Below are positions 58,301-64,000 of a stretch of DNA of 64,000 nucleotides, piece by piece (the stretch's first letter is position 1; each line of letters starts with the position of its first letter). The notes below the pieces were generated by a model. That model was not told where the DNA came from and searched no databases. It worked only from the letters and a program-made list of their open reading frames with translations. Source of the stretch: an uncultured bacterium (GTDB lineage Bacteria; DUMJ01); assembly GCA_937958695.1 (NCBI GenBank), contig CALGNK010000001.1, positions 37,378 through 101,377 on the forward strand, read 5' to 3'. The position numbers and the translations under genes were made by a program.

Positions 58301-59748
58301 TCTTCTATAAATATTGGATTTGTAAAGGCTACCAACTCCTTTCCTTTCCAAAATTCAAGATAGACATAGCCTGAACGTTCTGGAACAAATTCTATCTCTC
58401 CTAACTTGGTATTCCTAATAGTATTAACCTCATTACCGTTATAGATAATTTTAACGTCCGATTCAGTAGAGATAGAATATTTTAGATCTGTAGGCTTTTT
58501 AGATACTGATATACTATCCCCTATATCTGCATTGCCAATCCTAAACCCAACCTCTGGTCCTTTACTTACATAAACTCGACCTTTTTTTACAGAATTTAAA
58601 ACATTACTAAGTGTCAAATCTTCCACTAATACAAAGGTTGCTGGCACGTCTGGATAGATATCCTTTAGTGAATGGATATCAGTAGAACCTATACCAGTTA
58701 TTCTATAACCTTGATTTAATAAGTTTCTCCATAATTTCAAAGCCTCTGTATTCTCATGCCTTCTCTGACTAAATGTTCCTGCCCATACCTCCAAGGCGTC
58801 AACGTATTTCCAATCTACATCAATGATACATCTACAGCCAGTGCAGACAGGGTCTCCTATAGTAAAGGGGTGCGCAACGCAGAAAAGGCCACCTTGAGAA
58901 TGAACCAATTCAGATACCTCAATGATTCCTTTATCAGAATTTATATTATCCCATTCTATATACCTAGTTATACCAAAAGCAGTAAAGTGGCCCCAAAATG
59001 TAGTAAATTCTATTCCAGGAAATAGAGGAAACTTTTCTTCCCTAGCAGATTCCCACCCAGAGATCTTATTATGGTCAGTAAGAAATATAAAATCAAGACC
59101 TCTATCGATAGCATTTTGAACCAATTCTTCAACGGATAGGCTTCCATCACTATGCTTAGTATGGGAATGGAAATCTCCTTTAACCCAACCATTCTTTGGA
59201 CTAAACTTAGTCCATACAGGACTGTAAGAACTAGCAAGTTCAGGTATGTTGATATTTTTCTCCTCCTCATTAAGCTCAATCTTAAACTCTAGATGACACT
59301 TATTAACAACTGCATGGGTCTCAATTACAAGTCTCCATATCCCAGGGTATATGGTTCCTGAAACACAGCCAAAGGAACTAATAGTTTCTCCTATCTTTAT
59401 TGGAATTCCATTGGATATTCTATTATCACCTGTTCCTCTAAAATTCCCTAATGGATCGAAAAGCCTAAAGTTTATAAGGTTTCTTACAGGTATAAATTCT
59501 GCCATCACTTTTTCCAATACATCTTCTGGTAGTGTATCAATATCTAATGGCATATCACCTTGATTTAGATATATTCTTAAAGCAAGTTTAGCTAATTCTT
59601 TAGAGAACGTCTCATCAGCAGATTCAGGCTTATAGTTACCATTAATTATTATTTCTTTTATACCTTCTTTTACCTCAAATGTTATTGGAAAATGTTTCTT
59701 GGTATCCTTCTCAGTAAAATCAAAAACAAAATTATACTCGTATGGCAT
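58297..59748 (-). CDS. PHP-domain metal-dependent phosphoesterase
   Basis: The 483-residue protein has an N-terminal domain of about 190 residues with beta-rich features and no known family, then a PHP domain (WVKGDFHSHTKHSDGSLSVEEL, FIFLTDHNKISG, LFPGIEFTTFWGHFTAFGI, FCVAHPF, GSTDIHSLK), followed by a C-terminal beta domain. The HxH, D-H, E and H ligands are present for three metals. It resembles CehA/McbA-like PHP proteins that cleave phosphoesters or carbamates. It is divergent from the deacetylase gene and convergent with the LarA-like gene. Confidence 0.85.
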   Translation of the reverse strand: MPYEYNFVFDFTEKDTKKHFPITFEVKEGIKEIIINGNYKPESADETFSKELAKLALRIYLNQGDMPLDIDTLPEDVLEKVMAEFIPVRNLINFRLFDPLGNFRGTGDNRISNGIPIKIGETISSFGCVSGTIYPGIWRLVIETHAVVNKCHLEFKIELNEEEKNINIPELASSYSPVWTKFSPKNGWVKGDFHSHTKHSDGSLSVEELVQNAIDRGLDFIFLTDHNKISGWESAREEKFPLFPGIEFTTFWGHFTAFGITRYIEWDNINSDKGIIEVSELVHSQGGLFCVAHPFTIGDPVCTGCRCIIDVDWKYVDALEVWAGTFSQRRHENTEALKLWRNLLNQGYRITGIGSTDIHSLKDIYPDVPATFVLVEDLTLSNVLNSVKKGRVYVSKGPEVGFRIGNADIGDSISVSKKPTDLKYSISTESDVKIIYNGNEVNTIRNTKLGEIEFVPERSGYVYLEFWKGKELVAFTNPIFIED

Positions 59749-59787
59749 CAGTAATTCTCCTTTCTAGATATTTAGTTACTACTAGCT

Positions 59788-59802
59788 TTATATTTTAACA
59801 CA
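59788..59802 (-). promoter_or_regulatory. Shared box with extended -10 ahead of the PHP gene
   Basis: The minus strand reads TGTGTTAAAATATAA: an extended -10 (TGTTAAAAT) within a 15-base box. It matches TGTGCTAAAATTTAA at 59843-59857 on the other strand at 13 of 15 positions. The two face away from each other in the 142-bp gap between the PHP and deacetylase genes. Confidence 0.5.
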
Positions 59803-59842
59803 AAGAGAGAAATTTATTTTAACTACCAGCTCCAAATCTAAC

Positions 59843-59857
59843 TGTGCTAAAATTTAA
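59843..59857 (+). promoter_or_regulatory. Shared box with extended -10 ahead of the deacetylase-like gene
   Basis: TGTGCTAAAATTTAA on the plus strand holds an extended -10 (TGCTAAAAT) 38 bp before the ATG at 59891. No -35 is evident. See the partner box at 59788-59802. Confidence 0.5.
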
Positions 59858-59890
59858 TCGAATAATCCTTATTAGCGAGGAGGAGCTTTT

Positions 59891-61330
59891 ATGTCTAAAG
59901 TATATGTCTTATTTTGGTTTGACGTAGAAGATTTTATGACACCACAAAGTGATGATGCACTTAAAGGTATAATAGATATCTTCGACTCCCTCAAGATAAA
60001 AGGTACCTTTAAACTAGTAGGAGAGAAGGTTAGGATCTTAAAGAAGCGCAGAAGAGAAGATATAATTAACGCTCTAAAAAGACATGACATTGGTTATCAT
60101 ACAGACTTACATAGCATTCATCCAACACCTGTCGAGTATCTAAAAGACTTAGGTTGGGAAGAAGGAATAAAGGAATTTGAGCGTAGAGAAAGATTAGGAT
60201 TCGAAGAAGTAGTTAATACTTTTGATATGACACCCTCCTGTTATGGACAACCTGGAGCTTCTTGGGCACCTCAGGTTTACCCAGTCCTTAAAGAGTGGGG
60301 AATTTCAATGTATCTTGATGAGGCAGAACATATTGGACTTAATGAAAAACCATTTTGGTATTGTGGGATGCTCAATATTATTAGACTTAGGCAAAATACA
60401 ACAAGATATAATTTAGATTTAGGCTATGAGGGAGTCAAGATTGGCATAAACAATTTTGATTCCATAGTTAAAAGACTTTTAGATGAAGGTGGTGGAGTAA
60501 TTAGTATATGGTATCACCCTTGTGAATTTGCTACCTATGAATTCTGGGATGCAGTTAATTTTAGTGGGGGTAGGAACCCAGAAAAGACTAACTGGATTCT
60601 TCCTAAAGTAAAGTCTTATCAAAAAATGAAAAGAGAGCTTGAATTTTTCTCTGAATATGTAAAACATATAGTCTCACATCCAGATATTCAAATTACAACA
60701 GCAAAAGAAATATACGACATATACTCTGATAAATCTAAGAATAAGATATTTTCTATGAATGACATTATATATCTAGCTGAAAGCATTAACTCCTCTATAA
60801 GATATTGCGAAGTTAACAATGTCGTTCTATCCCCCGCTGAAATTTTTTATTTAGTCCTCTCATTACTAGTAGATGTAGAAGAAGGCAAGTTGCCCAAAAT
60901 ATCTGAGAAAAAGTTTAATTTGCCTCCAATAATCTACGGTCCTACTAAGAGAGTTAATAGTGAATTATTATCATGTAATCAAAGAGACTTCCTCTCTGCC
61001 TGCAAGTGGACGGTAGAATTTATTAATAAAAATAGTCGTGTTCCAGATTCTATAAAAATAGAAGATAAGAATATAAGTCCAATAGACATCTTTGCTACAG
61101 CTAATACATTAATATCATCACTTAATAGATCTAAAAACAAATTAAGCCCAGAAGAAGCATTATCCAGTACTATTAAAATAAGAAAAGGAACTCTAATATT
61201 GGAAGATCAAGTCAAAGAAGAAGGGGTATGGAATTGGATCATACTTCCAAAAGACTTCAATGCCCCAAACATAATAGAACTTGCTAAGTTACAAACATGG
61301 ACACTAAAACCAGCATACCCTAGCTATTGA
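59891..61330 (+). CDS. Polysaccharide deacetylase-like protein with a C-terminal repeat domain
   Basis: The 479-residue protein begins with a NodB/polysaccharide-deacetylase-type domain (LFWFDVEDFMTPQSDDAL, GTFKLVGEKV, HDIGYHTDLHSIHPTP). The metal-site Asp-His-His pattern is partly visible (DVED; HTDLHSIH). The last 200 residues hold segments that look like weak pseudomurein-binding-type repeats (SINSSIRYCEVNNVVLSPAE; VEFINKNSRVPDSIKIEDKN). No signal peptide is present, so it may act in the cytoplasm on a sugar or glycan fragment. GAGGAGG precedes the ATG. It leads into the DeoR regulator and the ABC importer. Confidence 0.75.
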   Translation: MSKVYVLFWFDVEDFMTPQSDDALKGIIDIFDSLKIKGTFKLVGEKVRILKKRRREDIINALKRHDIGYHTDLHSIHPTPVEYLKDLGWEEGIKEFERRERLGFEEVVNTFDMTPSCYGQPGASWAPQVYPVLKEWGISMYLDEAEHIGLNEKPFWYCGMLNIIRLRQNTTRYNLDLGYEGVKIGINNFDSIVKRLLDEGGGVISIWYHPCEFATYEFWDAVNFSGGRNPEKTNWILPKVKSYQKMKRELEFFSEYVKHIVSHPDIQITTAKEIYDIYSDKSKNKIFSMNDIIYLAESINSSIRYCEVNNVVLSPAEIFYLVLSLLVDVEEGKLPKISEKKFNLPPIIYGPTKRVNSELLSCNQRDFLSACKWTVEFINKNSRVPDSIKIEDKNISPIDIFATANTLISSLNRSKNKLSPEEALSSTIKIRKGTLILEDQVKEEGVWNWIILPKDFNAPNIIELAKLQTWTLKPAYPSY

Positions 61331-61373
61331 CATTTCGAAAATTTTATGATTAAATATTGAAAGGAGATAGAAA

Positions 61374-62165
61374 GTGAATAAATCTATTTTGAAAGAGAAA
61401 AGAAAGGAAAGAATAATGGAACTTATAAGAAAATTAGGGGTGGTTTCTATTGAAGATTTATCTAGAGAATTAGGATTATCCACAGTTACAATTCGAAAGG
61501 ATATAAAAGAACTGGAAATGTCTGGGTTAGTAGATAGGCTATGGGGTGGAGTATCTATAAAGGAACCTTCTTCTATAGAACCCTCATTTTCTCAAAAATA
61601 CACATTAAATATATTAGAAAAGAAGGCTATTGCTAGGGCTGCAATAAATCTTCTTAATCCAGAAGATATTATAGGGATAAGTGCAGGAACTACAGCTTAT
61701 GAATTCGCAAGACTCCTATACCAATTTCCAAGCATTCATGTAGTTACTTATGGGCTTAACATAGCTTATATCTTAGCAAAAATGGGAATAAATGTTGTAG
61801 TACCAGGCGGATTTTTAAGAGAAAAATCTTTTGCACTGGTAGGAGAAGAGACGGTGTCTTTTTTAAAAAAGATCCATTTAGATAAGTGTTTTATGGGAGT
61901 AGACGGAATAGATATGGAAATTTTAACTGATGTTAATATGTCTGAAGCTGCTGTAAATAGAACCATGATAGAGAGAAGTAAAGAACTTATAGTAATAGCG
62001 GACCACACAAAATTAGGGCAGAGAAAGTTAACCCCTATAGCGCCGACAGAAAGAGTAAAAGTATTAATTACAGACAATAAGGCAGATAAGAGGCTTTTAG
62101 AAGCTTTTGAGAATAAAGGAATAAAAGTCATCGTAGGGGAGGTGAAAGATGAAGAGGATCTATAA
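61374..62165 (+). CDS. DeoR-family transcriptional regulator
   Basis: The 263-residue protein has a DeoR winged helix (KERIMELIRKLGVVSIEDLSRELGLSTVTIRKDIKELEMSGLVDRLWGG in segments) and a DeoRC sugar-phosphate sensor domain (GISAGTTAYEFARLL, VVPGGFLREKSFALVGEE, CFMGVDGID, VIADHTKLGQ). Such proteins repress sugar catabolic operons and respond to phosphorylated sugars. The start is GTG at 61374 with AAGGAG upstream. It stands at the centre of the island and is the obvious candidate to bind the shared boxes. Confidence 0.92.
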   Translation: MNKSILKEKRKERIMELIRKLGVVSIEDLSRELGLSTVTIRKDIKELEMSGLVDRLWGGVSIKEPSSIEPSFSQKYTLNILEKKAIARAAINLLNPEDIIGISAGTTAYEFARLLYQFPSIHVVTYGLNIAYILAKMGINVVVPGGFLREKSFALVGEETVSFLKKIHLDKCFMGVDGIDMEILTDVNMSEAAVNRTMIERSKELIVIADHTKLGQRKLTPIAPTERVKVLITDNKADKRLLEAFENKGIKVIVGEVKDEEDL

Positions 62166-62262
62166 ATAAAAAACTTGGATAGTTAGTGAAAATAGCTTTT
62201 ACAGATGAGGAGAACAGGAGGGGACAAATAAGATAATATTATACGAAAGAGGAGGGAAAATA

Positions 62263-63576
62263 ATGAGTAAATTCTCAAAAACTTTTTATTTAAAATATGT
62301 TATGATGTTTTCCTTTATAGTAATTTGTATCTTTACTTTATATCCTTTGGCATTATCTAAGACAACTCTTACATTTATTTATTGGGTTGATCCGGCAGCT
62401 ATGCCCATATGGAAACAAATAATAGAAGGATTTGAGAAAGAAAATCCAGATATAGACGTAAAGGATATACCTAATCCTGCAGACTACTGGACTAAAGTTC
62501 TTACCATGATTGCCGCTGGAGATCCTCCTGATATTATGATGATGGATTACATATATTTTCCATCTTGGGCTGTTGCTAAAAGGTTAGAATCATTGGATGC
62601 ATTTATAAGAAAGGACAAGTTTGACTTAAAAGATTTTGTTCCAATTTCACTAAAATCTACTAGATATGAAGGCAAACAATATGGGATTCCTATGGATCTG
62701 AATAACCAAATAATGTTTTACAATAAGAATCTCTTTCAAGATGCTGGGCTTAAGGATATAGATTATACTTGGACTTGGAATACTTTCTTAGATGCATGTA
62801 AAAAATTAACCAAAACTGATAGTAGTGGCAAAGTAACCCAATATGGATATGTTACTGAACTCAATTGGGAGCATTTAAGCCCTTGGATATGGATGAATAA
62901 AGGAGATTGGTTTAATTCGACCCTTACTAAATGTACTGTTGATAATCCTAGGACAATTGAAGCTTTTACATTCATAGGAGATCTTATAAATAAATACAAC
63001 TATATGCCTTCACCTACTCGGCAGACAGAAATGGGACTCCCAGGACCACTTCAAATCTTTAGTGCTGGAAAAAGTGGAATGTATTCCTCTGGATTTTGGC
63101 AAATTTCAACCTTAAGGACTATAAAAACTTTCAAATGGGATATAGGTCCGTTGCCATATAAAATATTAGAAAAAGGGAAACCGCTGAGAGCATCAACTTT
63201 AGGGGGAGTACAACTTTGTATACTTTCTACCTCTAAAAATAAAGAAGCTGCGTGGAAGTTTATAAAATACAGAACAAAACCAGAAGTACAGAAATTGGGA
63301 ACAGGATTAGGTCTTTCTATGCCTGCCCTCTTATCTATAGTAAGGTCTAAGGAATTCTTTGATATGTATGCAGGAATAAATGTAAAATACTGCGTCGAGG
63401 CATTAGAGTATACAAGAATGTTTCCAACACACCCCTATTTTGAAAGGATAGATACAGAAGTTTGGCCTGTCTTTGATCAATTATGGTTAGGTAAAAAAAC
63501 AGCAGTTGAGGTCTGCAAAGAATATACAGAAAAAGCAAATAAGATCATGGTTGATGCTAAACCTTTCAGGAGGTAA
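62263..63576 (+). CDS. Sugar ABC transporter substrate-binding protein
   Basis: The 437-residue family-1 extracellular binding protein has a hydrophobic N-terminal export segment (YVMMFSFIVICIFTLYPLAL) and typical blocks: TLTFIYWVDPAAMPIWKQIIEGFEKENPDI, AAGDPPDIMMMDY, YGIPMDLNNQIMFYNKNLF, and STLGGVQLCILSTSKNKEAAWKFIKY. No lipobox cysteine is seen after the helix, so it may be a signal-anchored or cleaved periplasmic protein. It would deliver an oligosaccharide or glycoside to the permease that follows. GAGGAGGG precedes the ATG. In the 97-bp gap before it, I see no clear promoter. Confidence 0.9.
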   Translation: MSKFSKTFYLKYVMMFSFIVICIFTLYPLALSKTTLTFIYWVDPAAMPIWKQIIEGFEKENPDIDVKDIPNPADYWTKVLTMIAAGDPPDIMMMDYIYFPSWAVAKRLESLDAFIRKDKFDLKDFVPISLKSTRYEGKQYGIPMDLNNQIMFYNKNLFQDAGLKDIDYTWTWNTFLDACKKLTKTDSSGKVTQYGYVTELNWEHLSPWIWMNKGDWFNSTLTKCTVDNPRTIEAFTFIGDLINKYNYMPSPTRQTEMGLPGPLQIFSAGKSGMYSSGFWQISTLRTIKTFKWDIGPLPYKILEKGKPLRASTLGGVQLCILSTSKNKEAAWKFIKYRTKPEVQKLGTGLGLSMPALLSIVRSKEFFDMYAGINVKYCVEALEYTRMFPTHPYFERIDTEVWPVFDQLWLGKKTAVEVCKEYTEKANKIMVDAKPFRR

Positions 63577-63578
63577 AA

Positions 63579-64000
63579 GTGAATCGGCGGACTCGTAGAG
63601 AAGTTATAGAATTTTATATTGCTATATCTCCCTGGTTAATAGGTTTTGCTATCTTTACAGTATATCCTTTAGCTTTCTCTTTTTATCTAAGTTTTCATGA
63701 TTGGAATTTACTTGAGCCATGGAAATATATAGGTCCTTTGAATTACAAAAACATATTCTTGAAAGATCAACTCTTTAAGCAATCTTTAAAAGTGACGACT
63801 ATATACACAGGAACAAGCGTTCCTTTAGGAGTCGTTACGGCACTTATATTAGCGTCTTTATTAAATAGGCCTACTATAAAAGGACTTTCTATATTTAGAA
63901 CCATATTTTACTTACCATCAGTAATTTCTGGGGTAGCTGTAGCAATTCTATGGATGTGGATATTTAATCCAGAATTCGGAATAATAAATTATCTTTTAAA
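63579..64000 (+). CDS. Sugar ABC transporter permease (MalF/UgpA type), partial
   Basis: About 140 residues are present before the window ends. The GTG start follows AGGAGGTAAAA, whose ribosome site lies inside the end of the binding-protein gene. The sequence (REVIEFYIAISPWLIGFAIFTVYPLAFSFYLSF; LLNRPTIKGLSIFRTIFYLPSVISGVAVAILWMWIFNP) is a UgpA/MalF-type permease N terminus with the first helices. The second permease, and any further catabolic genes, should lie to the right. Confidence 0.93.
   Translation, partial: MNRRTRREVIEFYIAISPWLIGFAIFTVYPLAFSFYLSFHDWNLLEPWKYIGPLNYKNIFLKDQLFKQSLKVTTIYTGTSVPLGVVTALILASLLNRPTIKGLSIFRTIFYLPSVISGVAVAILWMWIFNPEFGIINYLL

Noticed and set aside
62166-62262. 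Promoter of the ABC binding-protein gene (TATTAT near 62234)
   Set aside because: No -35 or extended -10 at proper spacing; read-through from the DeoR gene is as likely.

Overview
The window is AT-rich bacterial chromosome, densely packed with genes that often overlap by 4 to 17 bp. Codon use leans strongly to ATA isoleucine and AGA/AGG arginine. Together with a SpeD/SpeE polyamine pair and compact proteins this suggests a thermophilic, probably anaerobic low-GC bacterium. An acetate-forming ackA-pta pair and the Firmicutes-style order hrcA-grpE-dnaK-dnaJ-prmA-rsmE-mtaB fit that. A Wza/OPX-like SLBB exporter with a signal peptide suggests an outer membrane, so a deep-branching diderm (Dictyoglomota-, Atribacterota- or Thermotogota-like) is a reasonable guess. 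The phylum cannot be fixed from this sequence. I saw no rRNA, tRNA, insertion sequence, prophage or CRISPR array, and no gene-free stretch longer than 300 bases.

Layout. Positions 1-26760, all on the minus strand, hold housekeeping genes: plsX (start only), rpmF, yceD, ackA, pta, nadE with a nitrilase-like partner, coaD, rsmD, recG, an Asp23 protein, argS, an M28 peptidase, guaA, serS, a DUF554 membrane protein, cheW and a ROK sugar kinase. These are followed by a surface-polysaccharide block (Gfo/Idh oxidoreductase, DegT aminotransferase, Wzz-like protein, seven-motif SLBB exporter, small unknown, TPR protein), then tyrS and phoU-pstB-pstA-pstC. A phosphotriesterase-like gene and a FAH-family gene diverge from a symmetric promoter at 27815-27837. 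Positions 27867-35509 on the plus strand carry FAH, speD, speE, a HAD phosphatase, a metallo-beta-lactamase-fold protein, pyrG, an AI-2E permease and ahcY. Positions 35518-49261 on the minus strand carry an MFS transporter, coaX with an ECF S component, a two-RCK potassium system, mtaB, rsmE, prmA, the heat-shock operon under a CIRCE element, and ccdA.

Positions 49367-64000 form an accessory carbohydrate region with alternating strands. It holds a LctP-type permease, a GH38 alpha-mannosidase, a RuBisCO-like protein (RLP), a DapA/NanA-family aldolase or dehydratase, a LarA-family (nickel-pincer) racemase or epimerase, a PHP-domain phosphoesterase, a polysaccharide deacetylase-like protein, a DeoR regulator, and the start of a sugar ABC importer. 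Four of its promoters share an AT-rich TGT..TAAAAT.T(T)AA box. I infer a regulated pathway for an unidentified sugar or sugar acid. The combination RLP + LarA + DapA-like + GH38 is the best candidate for something undescribed here.

Other points worth a second look are a nitrilase-fold protein with Gly in place of the catalytic Cys beside nadE, a DUF554 gene with no ATG/GTG/TTG at its conserved N terminus, a 158-bp internal direct repeat in the exporter gene, a bulged hairpin leader ahead of the ECF/coaX pair, and a 5' hairpin ahead of speD.
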